Below, piece after piece: positions 1-37,100 of a stretch of 64,000 nucleotides of DNA. The DNA lies in assembly GCA_964017065.1 (NCBI GenBank), contig OZ024792.1:1703254-1767253 (forward strand), given 5' to 3'. Source of the stretch: Haliclona indistincta (Eukaryota; Porifera; Demospongiae; Haplosclerida; Chalinidae). The position numbers were made by a program, and so were the translations under genes. The notes under the pieces are model-generated. The model made no database searches. It had not been told where the DNA came from and saw nothing but the letters and a program-made list of their open reading frames with translations. The first letter of the stretch is position 1. The number at the start of each line of letters is the position of its first letter.

Positions 1-16986
<16,986 letters not shown>

Positions 16987-17129
16987 TTTGATACAGAATA
17001 CAGTTAATGATTCAGTACGTATTAGCTAGCTAAAATATCAGTGCACGAAGTTCTATTCGTTGTACATGTATGTATTCTCCTAGATCCTAACACGTGGAGC
17101 CACGCCTTTAATTTATAGTGCCTGAGGCA

Positions 17130-23602
<6,473 letters not shown>

Positions 23603-23640
23603 CGCTTAAAAATTTTTATTTGTCATAATAAAATCTGATT

Positions 23641-24700
23641 TTATTTTTTGTCGATCTTCTGTCTGGTGACTGATGTCTTTTTCTTTCTTCCTGTCTCTTT
23701 AGTCTGTGATGATTCACCTGATGATGATGATGACTTTGCCTTCTTCTTGGGCTTCTTAGCATACTTATCCTCTAACTGATCGAAGAATGCATTGAACCCC
23801 TTCTCTCTGGACTCTTGGCGTTCTAGTATCATTTGTTTCAAGCTGTCTTCTCTATCGCCTGCTGAGATAATCACAAACTGATTCTATAATATCTTAACCC
23901 ACCATTTGCCTGCAGTTCCTTTGCTTCTGCTGCCTCTTGCTCATATCTCCTCTTTCTGCTCTTCTTCTTTCTTGCAGGCTCATGTGTAAATCCAGGAAAA
24001 GCCAGCACCTCTCCTCCTTTGATCCAATCGTTCAGCATCTCTGTAAATCGAGGCTCGTCGTCAATGGATGACAGAGTAACCTGCAGACCAGTAACCAATA
24101 TTAGCATGCTGCTATAGAAGGCATCTTTACCTCATCCATTATCTTGTCCATATCACCTTCATGCTTGAGGTAAGCACTCCTCAGCTCTTCAGCTTCCTCT
24201 TCAGAATGCTTGAATTTATCACTGAACTTATCGATATCCTACACACAATAGAGCAGTTTCTATCAAAAGGGGCGTTCCCATGAGTGGGCGGACCTTAGTG
24301 GTGATTCTGAACAGCATTCCCCAGAAATCAGTCCAGTCCATGTCTTGTCTGAACACACTGCTGTCCTCTTCGTCCACCGTCCCGTCTTCATCATATACTG
24401 CACGCTTGTCCTTATCTGATAGAATACTGTAGATCTTCCCCAACACCTACAGTACGTAGATAAAACGCCAGCATCTGGTGTCGCCATGTTGTTTACCTGA
24501 AATTTCTTTGTTGCTACAGCAACCTCGTCAGCTGACACACGGTCAGGGTGAACTTTGAGCGACAGGCGACGATACGCTTTCTTTAGTTCTGTGTCATCGG
24601 CGCCTTTGTCCACTCCGAGCGCCTGGTAAAGATCGCTAGTGTCGAAGTGCTCCTTGATACTCTCCAAGAAACTAGACATTGCCGCCAATTTACCCGCCAA
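23641..24700 (-). CDS. DNAJC9: DnaJ homolog subfamily C member 9
   Basis: J-domain co-chaperone, known in animals as a histone H3-H4 chaperone that recruits HSP70 through its J domain. Five exons on the minus strand (24700-24497, 24446-24294, 24238-24131, 24080-23903, 23861-23641) give about 287 residues, close to the human length. The J domain lies near residues 20-90 with [15 protein letters not shown] (the HPD tripeptide that triggers HSP70 ATPase) and [12 protein letters not shown]. The middle region has the family's [10 protein letters not shown] and EPRF blocks, and the C-terminus is Lys/Ser-rich, suiting nuclear location. Introns are about 41-57 bp. A second ATG lies at codon 8; the first was chosen. 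It converges with ABC copy D and follows the KANSL2-like gene by only 44 bp in the same direction. Confidence 0.93.
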
Positions 24701-24744
24701 TCACGTGCACGTGACTCTATGAATAACAATTGATTATAAAAATG

Positions 24745-25700
24745 CTATGTGTTTTCTGTCGCAGTATTGAAAGACTTTACATGCAACTCAGTTTGATCAA
24801 GATGACCACCACACAGAGGAGGGTCCTGGTATCGGAGTACAGGATTGTGGCAGTACACAGTGGTATTGGTACTGGACTGGTACGTATAGGAGCACTGTGT
24901 GTACAGCTGCTGCTTGGGATCGTCAAGAATATCTGAAAACAGAAGAGGAATATCAGTGTTATCATATAGTGGTACAATACGTTTAGAGCAACGTGATCCG
25001 AAGGGCAGGGAAGGGTTACTGCAGCTGGAGTTGAGGCAAGGAGAACTGTGACCAGTCTTCAGCTGTTGCTGCAGCTTGACCAGGTGCTGGTAGTGAGGTC
25101 TGTTAGCATCTCGGACCTCCTTCTTAGAGTAGATGTCAAGTGTAGCGGATAACCTCCTCAGCTTGAGTTTCCTCTCTAGTAATCCCTCTTCTCCCTTCTT
25201 CTTGCGATAAGCTCGATAAGCAGCACTTGACTTGTTCCCACCTTGAGAAGGAAGACTAGCTAGTGAGTAAGAGACATCAAATCACATTATGCTGGTTTGG
25301 TGTCTACTCCTGCTCACCTTCAGCCCGGGTGCCTCCTGCTGCCTGCCACTCCATGAGGAATCGTCTTCTTCTCTCTTGCATAGCATGTTTGAGATGAGCC
25401 AGCTGCCCCATGTACAGTTCCCTCAGTCTCACTAGTTTCTCACGATATAGCCTGTGTGCCTCTTGGTCAGTCCATACACCAGCGTCTCTGAGATAGGAAA
25501 GGCAGTAGCCAGTATATAATTTTATTATGTAATATTGAAGCTAGTGACCAAACAAGTAAGTCTTACTCGAGAGGATCTTGAGGCTCTACGTATTCTGCGT
25601 CGCTTTCGTTCTCTCCTTTCCAGATAGCATCGATAGAAGGAGGAATTAGGTCCGTTTCTCTCTCTAGTCCAGGAGAGGAGACACGAATGCTTTCAGCCAT
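24745..25700 (-). CDS. KANSL2: KANSL2/INO80D-family chromatin protein with C-terminal C3HC3H zinc finger
   Basis: Probable subunit of the NSL histone acetyltransferase complex. From ATG 25698-25700 the exons read MAESIRVSSPG, then a basic helical segment (YREKLVRLRELYMGQL, QERRRRFL), a second basic block (YRAYRKKK, LLERKLKLRRLSATL) and the zinc-binding domain. A 47-bp intron (about 24929-24976 on the minus strand) splits the domain; splicing it gives RCSKHILDDPKQQLYTQC, matching the CxKHI pattern of the family, followed by further Cys and His (CHNPV, PLCGGHL). Stop at 24745-24747. Human KANSL2 has two such fingers; only the second is seen here. INO80D is the related alternative. The gene is divergent from GGACT, 97 bp away. 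Confidence 0.72.
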
Positions 25701-25797
25701 TTTGCCTTTCAAGCTCCGCCTACTTAATTACAATAAGCATAATTATAGATCTTCGTCATGGGACGCGCACGCGTGGCCAGCCTCATCCTGCGATATC
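25701..25797. promoter_or_regulatory. Probable bidirectional promoter between KANSL2-like and GGACT
   Basis: Only 97 bp separate the two divergent start codons, so 5' UTRs and core promoters must overlap or be shared. No TATA box is obvious; there is a CG-containing stretch (GACGCGCACGCGTGG) near 25761-25776. The assignment is from gene arrangement. Confidence 0.5.
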
Positions 25798-26266
25798 ATG
25801 GCAATGAGACTGTTTGTGTATGGCACTTTGAAGCGAGGGGGGAACAACTATTATCTGATGCGTGGAGATCAGGGTGGTGTAGCGAGACTGCTGGCTAAAG
25901 GTCGATTAGCTAGGCCACACCCAATGGTGGTTGTCACCAAGAAGACAACATGTCCCTATGTGTTGCCAATGGAGGGCAGTGGAAAGGTGAGGACTAAGCA
26001 TTATGATGAGTAAAAAGAATTTGTGTTTACAGCACGTGACTGGTGAATTGTATGAGGTGGATGATGACATGGTGAAGATACTGGACAAGTTAGAAGGACA
26101 CCCTAACCGATACCTGCGCACTCCCACCCAGATCACAATCACTAACCCTCTTGAATCAGAGCTAGCTGTTGGTGACACTGTTGACTGCTCGGTGTACATC
26201 TTGTGCAAAGAGCTTCTCACAGAGGAGTACCTTTCTAAACCGTACATTGAGACTTTCCAAGTTTAG
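25798..26266 (+). CDS. GGACT: Gamma-glutamylamine cyclotransferase (GGCT-like, AIG2-like fold)
   Basis: Small cytosolic enzyme that, in its family, releases 5-oxoproline from gamma-glutamylamines such as those left after degradation of transglutaminase cross-links. Two exons (25798-25986, 26033-26266; 46-bp intron) give 140 residues, near the human length of about 150. The N-terminus carries the family substrate loop VYGTLKRG (residues 6-13). Further on come GELYEVDD and LDKLEGHP; the Glu of LEGHP fits the catalytic acid of the fold. ATG 25798 was chosen because it sits just before the conserved first strand; an upstream in-frame ATG at 25687 would extend into the divergent KANSL2-like start and adds unconserved residues. 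Confidence 0.88.
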
Positions 26267-26321
26267 CGATTATTATAATTATAATTATAATTAATTTTTT
26301 GTTTGTGGGCGGAGTTACAAG

Positions 26322-26775
26322 ATGGCGCATCCCGAGGGGAAGGTAGAGCCAAAGCGCGAGACGTACAGGTATACAGCTAGTTCATACCGCTACAAGACAT
26401 ACGAAGGTAGGCAGCAGTTATAGTATGGGAGGTGTATTCATTGCTTCCTCTTCAGAGGAACTTTACGAGTTGGTGCAACTGAGTGAAGTTCCCATTGACA
26501 AAGAACTCTTCAAAGTAGTGAGTGACCGTTTGTAGACTGTAATCTACACGCAATACCTCCGCTCTTTCTAGATTCTTGAACTATTGCGACTGAATGTCGC
26601 TCCCAATGCTATTCTACAAGTGCTGAAATCTCTCAAGTGAGGACCAACCTTGGATTGTAATAGATTCATGTTCTGTTCTGTTTGATCTATCAGGTCTGCT
26701 GCTGAATCCCAGTCACCTAGTTTGTCATCAAGTCAACAACATTCGCCTGAGACTAGCAGTACTCAATCCAGCTAG
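26322..26775 (+). CDS. MZT2: Mitotic-spindle organizing protein 2 (MOZART2), four small exons
   Basis: Small gamma-tubulin-complex subunit acting at centrosomes and spindle microtubules. I assembled it from four exons: 26322-26406, 26456-26517, 26572-26636 and 26694-26775, all with GT-AG introns of 49-57 bp and phases that keep one frame, for 97 residues. The core (EELYELVQLSE, then ELLRLNVAPNAILQVLKS) matches the conserved MZT2 block (ELYELAQ and LLKLNVAP in human). The N-terminus is short and charged and the C-terminus is Ser/Gln-rich, both variable in the family. It begins 55 bp after the GGACT stop, so transcription is tightly packed. Confidence 0.88.
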
Positions 26776-27579
26776 CTAGCAGCACACTTCTGTCACACTG
26801 CACACTATCACTTCTTTTAAGAAGCCCATCAGTCAAATCATGTGCTCTGCACTTAAAACGTTTACTTGGAGAAATTCTTTAAGAAAGAGTCATACAAGTG
26901 CTCTTTCTTCACATTACCTTGTGAGAATTTAGCATTCAGTAGTTGCTATACCAGCATTGCTGTTATGCTTTCCTCAAGGCTCTGTAGAGTAGCGTATAAT
27001 GGGTCAGCAGTAGTAGACACGCAAATGTCTTCAAGAGTTAGCGAAATAAAAGTACCAGTGGGTCAGCAGTGGGTAAACTTTACCACTGGTATTTTTCAAG
27101 ATTGAACAGCTAAGAGGTGATATGACTTAGGATGCATGTGACTCAACGCTGCCAAATAGCAGGAGGTTTATGAATGTATTTCCAAGCTCTATATTGAGCG
27201 ACTACATGACAATGAAAGACTCTAGGAGTACCATGCACTTTCAAACAGCAAACATGTGAGGCAATAACGAGACGCCTGAAATAAAGCATTGATTATGTGA
27301 TTAAGCATCTTTGATAATAATTATTCTGAGAGCACCAGTACATAGAATAGCTTATTTACTCGAGGAGTGTTTGAATTTACCGCGCTGTGCATTCAACCAG
27401 ACAACCACACCTATTATTGTAGGCGTGGTTTTATGAGTTCACGTGGCGATCGACCGGCAAGATAGCTGTACAGAGGGAGTTTGATAGTCTTAGAGAAGAG
27501 CAGGAGAGTCGCAGTAACTCTCATATCCTTGGCGTGGCGGGTGATTAGGTCTAGCGATTGATACAAGTGTAGACGGGAG
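26776..27579. other. Intergenic region between MZT2 and EIF4E
   Basis: About 800 bp with no reading frame I can support. It holds a short direct repeat (GGGTCAGCAGT at about 27000 and 27060) and a short inverted repeat (CCACACCTATTATTGTAGGCGTGG near 27404). It must contain the MZT2 3' end and the EIF4E promoter, but no defined motif was recognised. Confidence 0.4.
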
Positions 27580-30297
<2,718 letters not shown>

Positions 30298-30747
30298 CCG
30301 TTCTTTTCTTATAGCAGTGTCTGTCATGATTTTTGTGAACTATAATCTTTTCATCACTTGTATTCACTGCATGCACTCACTGATCAGTTCTTTGTAGGCG
30401 AAAAATATCATTGATGTGTGTTTATTTATTACATGAGTAAGTCCCTTATTGTTAATTAATTTTATAAAAATTAATTTTATTATTGTTGGCTGGATCACGT
30501 TTGGGTGTGTTCAGTCGAGTTACCAAAAAAGACAGGAAGACCACGACTTGTCACCGATTTATCGTCCCCAAGACGCAAGTAAACTCAACACAATGTGACT
30601 GTCACAATGTCAGTTATGACTGTTAGTCTGTTACGTTATCGCGAGTGCTGCAGTTATCGCCACGTGGTTGGAGGCGTAACTTTTTGTAGTTGCTTAGCAA
30701 CTGCGTGAATGTAAACAACGGTCCGATCCGCGACGTGCGTATCCGTC
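30298..30747. other. EIF4E-IQUB intergenic region
   Basis: About 450 bp with no supported gene. It has an AT-rich palindromic stretch near 30455-30480 (TTAATTAATTTTATAAAAATTAATTTTA) and, near its 3' end, the X-box described separately. Confidence 0.5.
30689..30701. promoter_or_regulatory. Palindromic RFX X-box upstream of IQUB
   Basis: GTTGCTTAGCAAC is a perfect inverted repeat apart from its central base and fits the RFX-factor X-box consensus (GTTGCC-like half-sites). It ends 46 bp before the IQUB ATG. RFX factors activate ciliary genes in animals, and IQUB is a ciliary protein, so gene and motif agree. Binding is inferred. Confidence 0.72.
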
Positions 30748-31358
30748 ATGGCCAGCTCTGAGACACCACCTGTGTCTGGTGTCGAGGAAAACGAGGAGAC
30801 TGATCAGCACGAAGCAGCTGAAGAGACAGCAAGTGTTTCAGGTACAGTTCAGTGGATGCAACTAAATCAAGGGTCATTCTATTCATGCATTTCAGTGACA
30901 TTTGTACATGATGGCAGCAGCACTCAGCTAGTGAAGGATGCTCAACTGAGTGATACAGTAGAGACAATGAAGCAGTATCTCTCATCTCAACTAGACAGAC
31001 CAACTGAGAGCATATCAATATCTTATGTTGGTCAGTCATTCACTCATAGTACAGTACCTATCACTGGACTCCATTAGGTGAGACACTATCCAGTACTACA
31101 ACAGTGGAGCAGCTAGGAGCCACTCCTGGGCAGTCTATTGAGCTGCAAGTCCACTTACCACCACCTCCAGCAGCTGAGCCTGAAGAGCAACAGACTCACA
31201 GCACTACTAACATTGCACGAGAGCCATCAGTACCTCATGGTAGACACGGACTGCCCAGTAGCATTATAGTACAAGTGAATTCAGGTAGGTGAATGGGCCC
31301 TATAAGCATTCTATTCATCCTTTTCCTCTCTTTCTCCCTCCTTCTTTTCTCCTCCGCT

Positions 31359-31392
<34 letters not shown>

Positions 31393-33929
31393 ATCATGGT
31401 TTGAAGGAGGTGCTGGTAAACATAGAACAGCCTCAGATCAAAAAGCCGTTTCTTGGTGGATTTTATCACAAAGAGACTGGCAGTGAGTTCCATAATGCCT
31501 CAGCTCAAACCATACCCAGAAGACGAACGGGAAATGAGGTGATCAAAGAGGCACTGTATGGATGCAAGATGACTTTTGTACTCACAGGAGACTAAGTTCG
31601 ATAGAGACACACAGACGGTGGTGACTAAGAATACTTACCAACAGGTCATGATGGATGCTACTACTCAAATGGTTAGTACTAGTCTACTGACAAACATACA
31701 ATAACACTTCACATACACTTTCACGTAGAATTGCACTGGCTGTTTCATATCCGATCGATTGGATGCCATACGATTCCCAGGACCCTATCAGACTTCGGAT
31801 GAGTATCACGAGAACATATTGAAGAAGGTTAGCAGTAGTTGTGAGAGATACTCGTACCTGTCTAACTAGTGTCGTGTGTACAGGTGATAGTGCTGCAGAG
31901 TTATTGGAGACGATGGCTAGGCAAGCAGTATGTTGAGAATCTGAGAATCGAGAAGAAGAGAAGAGCAGAATGGGAGAGACAGGTCTGTGGTTTGTGCTGC
32001 CCTTGGTTGTTGTGTGATATTTTTTGTGCTTTGTAGGAAGCACTAAAGAGAGAACGAGAAAGAGAGGAAAGAAGACGTAGAGAGTTTGAGCGTCGTATCA
32101 ACCCCCGCTCTAAGGAGGACTTTGAGTTGCTTTACCATGCTCTAGAGAGTAAGCTCTATCATAATGCTATTACACATTATTGATGAGTGATCTGACAGTG
32201 TGGCGCCAAGAGGAGCTCGATCGTATCAACCAGACCACATCAGGAGCTGAGAGGAAGGCAGCTCTGTGCATGCTACTGGAACAAGAAGCTCATCTGATCT
32301 CCTCCATCGGTAAACACAAGGTGTCTGCCTCAAAAATCACCAAAGAAGACGAGATCAGAAAATTCTTAGACAAAGTAAGTTGATAGCAAAAAACAAACTT
32401 GATAGCATGAGGAATATTGTATAATTATGTGCATTATTGTAGATGGCTGCTCCGAAGAAGTGGGTCGCGTTCGATGGTATGTTTACCGAGATGGACACCC
32501 CTCACACTCTGAGGGCTAGCCAGCTGAGAGACCTGTACAACAGCATCACAATGAAGGGACTCTCCTCAGAGGAGAGGCTTGACGTGCTACTCTCTCTGAA
32601 GGCAACTGTTAGGGTATGTGTAGTAATGTAGATTGTACTTGAAGTTGTTTTCCGACAGGAACATGATTGTAAGCTGACTAGAGAGATAGTTGAACTGGTT
32701 GATCGCGAGGCTGATTTGATAGTTCGAGAAATGAAGGAATCTTCTCTTGAAGGTTTGTGGGACTTTTTCAATGTGTGGGATTTTGTCATAATGTGTTCTT
32801 TTAAAGGTTTAAGGAAGAGGATAGCTACACTGTTCTTGCAGTATTGTAGGACACCATTGTTCAATGCTGAAGCAGCTAAACACATCAAGGTGAGTGGTTG
32901 TGGCACTGGTCATGCATAACAAACACTGCCTGTTATCACACTATAGAATGCACAAACAACAAGTGCTTTACTGTACACAGAAACACATTTATTATCAATG
33001 TGTGCGTTATTCCAGGTACCCCAAGACCCATCCATTCTTCGAACCAATGTTTACTATTGTCGAAGCTGCTCTCAATATCTGCCCTCAACAGATTTTGAGC
33101 TAAGCACTAACTCACGGTATGAAACATGCTGAATAAAAAATGATTTTGTTTTTTTTTTGTCTAGTGTTGTTGGTCATTGTCGTCGATGCAAGGAGCTTGA
33201 CAATCAGGCTCGATCCCGAGAGGAGTACACTATCTATCGAGCTATGATGAAGACCATCAGGAGAACAGAGGAGGATTACAAGGACAGCTCACACTTCATC
33301 TTTCTCATGCAGGTGAGGGATCAGTAAAGAGAGGGAGAGATTGACATGTTTTCCTTAGGAACCTGACTTGCGCTATCTTATTGAGAACATCTGGGGCTGC
33401 CAGAGTGCTCTTAGTGGAGAGAAGGACTTGTTTGAGCTCATGATAGTTCGCTGGGACTGTAGCAAGCCATGGAGTCCATGGAACTGTGTGCTACTCACCA
33501 AGCAGGAAGCACAGGGTCACATCAAGCTGCCTTCAGCAGAGAAGGTAATTATGCATTCAACATGCACTGTTGTGAAACCACTGTTACACCTCAATGACCA
33601 AGTATTTCTGTGTACACACGCTTTGGTTTGTGATCATTTTCACTGTTATCAAAACCAATACCATTGTATTGAATCACAAACTCATAGCTGTGTTTTGTAC
33701 ACAGGCTTATGGAGCCCAGTTTGTGCAGAAGGTCCACCACCGTCATGTTCTTGCTAGGAACTATTTCTCTCACGTTCCCGGTATGATGGACAAGATGCAG
33801 GAGAAGGTGCTGGACATGCCTCTACCACGACCCAAAGAGAGGGTAGTGATGGTGCCCTGGAAGAGAGAGAGCCAGGCTACCGCTAGGAGTGGATCTAAGA
33901 CTGTGACACCACCTGTAGAGGCAGTGTAG
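30748..33929 (+). CDS. IQUB: IQ motif and ubiquitin-like domain-containing protein
   Basis: Axonemal protein linked in animals to the radial spokes of cilia and sperm flagella. ATG 30748 begins [11 protein letters not shown] with an acidic N-terminus. The ubiquitin-like domain covers about 30890-31160; a 47-bp intron (31030-31076) removes an in-frame TAG and restores SYVGETLSS. Next are [22 protein letters not shown], an IQ-type segment ([16 protein letters not shown], about 31884-31930), a charged coiled-coil (EREREERRR), then a Cys-rich module near 33030-33200 ([15 protein letters not shown]) and a conserved C-terminal domain ([31 protein letters not shown]). Stop 33927-33929. A broken copy of the 3' two thirds lies at 39401-43002. 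Confidence 0.92.
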
Positions 33930-34178
33930 TGTATTGAGACAAAATACATTGTAAAAGTAAAAATTTTAATGTTATCATTTGTCGTATTGCTTGGATGAGC
34001 ATTGGTTACTGTAGTTTTCTGTTTCTACTATTTGGAGTGAGAAGCTTAAACAGTGGTTCTGGTAATAGTAGACTCAAGCTGCTCTACAATGCTCTGCTTA
34101 TGAATGACAAACTGACAGTGTTACTAAACGCCAGTTTGCTTGAATGTCTATGCATTCGTTCTAGCGCTATACCACACG

Positions 34179-37100
34179 ATGAGAGCTCTAGTTGTGTGGC
34201 TGACTACAGTTGCTTGGTGTGTCCATGGCTTCTGTCCTCCAGAAACAGGTAACAATACAAGGTCTGATTGTTTAAAATCCTACATCAATAATGCCTAGGT
34301 ATCTACCTGATGCATGGTGGCTACTGTCTCCCAGAGTATACAGTGATCAGTGACTTTGCTCTGACTGCTGACAACCCACTCCACTGTGTACTGGCTGGTA
34401 GTACAGGAGGAGAAGGAGGACAGTGGACTGGTCCTGACAACACACCAGTGCAGTGTAAAGGAGCATTCACATGTTCACAGTCATCAGACCCCACTAACAT
34501 CACACTGTACAATACAGGAGCTTCATTCACAGGGAAACAGCTGTACACATGCACTATCAATGGACAGAGCATCAGTGTACAGATTGAGAGTGAGTGACAA
34601 ACCAAAATGGTGATACATTACTTTTTGCAGGTAACACTGTTCTACTAGCCATCTACATTGATCCACCAACTGATGTGAAGAGTGTTCCTCAGAACTACAC
34701 AATACACTGCATCACTACTGGACAGAATAGCAGTAATATCACTGTTGGAATGTTTCTAGAGAGTCATGCATGGGCAAATGTATTATAACCCTAATATTCC
34801 ACCAGTAATGGGGTACAGCCAGATCCCTCCTACTGTCAATACACTGAACAGTGCTACTCTCACATATGACTACTCTGAGGAGGTAGTCTGGAGAGCAGAC
34901 AGAACAGAGTTTGATGAAACAGAATTTGATGAACAAGGATTCACTAAGTACAATGCTGATCATGACTGGGCTTGTGGTGTCAACAACTCTATCAGTGGAT
35001 ATGATGACTTACAAACATACATCAGAGGTGAGACTATCATGCATAGAATACTAAGATGCTTTCTTTCGCTTTGTTCAGCTCCCAACTTCACTCCCACTAA
35101 CCTGACTCTACTCCACACGAATGCCACTAGTGCCACCATCAGCTGGACAGCAGTGAATGCTACAGAAGCTGATGGATATGTTGTGTACAGTACTCCACAA
35201 TCCACTAAAACTACAGCAGTTGATGTTGGTAATGTCACACAGTACACACTGGAAGGACTGGTTCCAGGGAACACATACAATATCACAGTGAGAGCATATC
35301 AGGATCTACTGGGACCAGAGAGTGACAATATTACACTGACATTAAAACCAGGTATATTTGTATATTTGTTACATTAAAAATGATTACTGTAATTATTTTG
35401 TATTCTATAGTAATGATCTTACCTCTCAGTTGGTCACTGTTATCAAATCGTACTAATCCAGTAGCTCAGTATCGTGTGTACTGTTCTGCTGCATATGTTA
35501 TTTCTGAGCGCATTGTATGGAGAAAGAATGGCACTGTTGTGATGAACAGCACATCCACTACAATATCTCACCAGTTAGTGGATGCAGCTACTGACAACTA
35601 TACCAATACTCTGACAGTGACTGGAGACCATCACACACAAACCATCTCATGTGGATTACAGTATGACTCACAAAATCAGATCAACATTACCATTGATGGT
35701 TTGTAATTATAGATACGTACAGTAGTCCCCTTCTTTTTAATTTCTCTATCAGCTCCTAGTGGTCCTCCTGATGATGTGGCAGTGTCTATCAACTCCTCAT
35801 CCAGTATTACAGTGAGCTGGTCACCTCCAGTGGGAGGAGCTGATGGATATGTCATCCTCTACTCTGATAAAGGAGAGAAAAAAAAGTCACTACCAGTGAC
35901 CAAGACTAGCTCACTGCTGACTGGACTGAGTGAGGGACATCTCTACACTATCAGAGTGTCTGCATACAAGGATCTACCATCACTACTGTCTGATCCTGTT
36001 GAAATTACTTTCGATGGTCAGTTACTTTGGTACAGCATTATGCTTGTTGTTCATTAATATAATAGTCCCAGATTCTGTGCTGGATCTTAAAATACTTTCT
36101 ATGTCATCAACCACTGCAACTGTCTCTTGGAATAGCTCACTTGCTACACTGTTCAGACCAGTTTGGCTTATTGTTACCTACTATAGCATATCATGCTACA
36201 ATCTAACCATGACAAAAGAAATTAATAAAACAACAGAACATATCTCAATAGACATTGACCCAGGGCAAACTTACAACATCAGTGTGACAGCCATCAACCC
36301 TATAGGAAACTCAGATGTAATTTCATTGATTTACACATCCCTATCAGAAGGTTTGTACAATATGTTTGGTATAATTTTGTAAGACTCTTTCTCCAGTACC
36401 TGATTTTCCTCCTCGATTTGTAACTGTTGTGGTTGTCAATTCTTCTTCAGTAAACGTGAGCTGGGATGATGTTCCTTGTTCTTCTAGAAATGGAAAGATC
36501 ACTGGATACTTAATCAATTACACCAGCAGTTCAGATGGTGATATGAGTGGTGGTATCACCATGGCACAGGCTAATACATCTAGCAGGATTATAGCTGGTT
36601 TGAGTCCATGCATTGTATACAGCTTCAGAGTAGCAGCAGTGAATATCAATGGAACTGGACCATTCAGTCAAGCTGTATACAAGTCATTAATAGCTCTAGG
36701 TATGTTTAGTTTAGCTCTATTGTATTGGAAAACTTGATTGGTATACTTCACTGAATTTTTCAGGTTTTGTGAGTAATTTATCTGTTTCTTTGGAGACACC
36801 AACATCATTACATGTATCATGGCATGCAGAGGAATATGAAAATTGTTATCAAGTAAAATATTCCACATATTGTGGGAATCAGCTTCTAAAGAACACAACT
36901 AATGTATACGAGAGAAATATCACTATCTCTGATCTTGAAGAAGGCATGAAATACAACATTTCAGTCACACCAGTGTGTGATGGTCAAATGGGAATATCTA
37001 ACAGCACCTCTGGCATCACAACAGAAGCTGGTGAGTGGTCTATATACAAAACACACATTTCTTTCAATATCTATAACGTGTGCACAGTTCCTGCAGACGC

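Noticed and set aside
30748..31077. IQUB first exon read through to the TAG at 31075
   Set aside because: A 47-bp GT-AG intron (31030-31076) removes the stop and restores the ubiquitin-like domain, so the gene is not truncated here.
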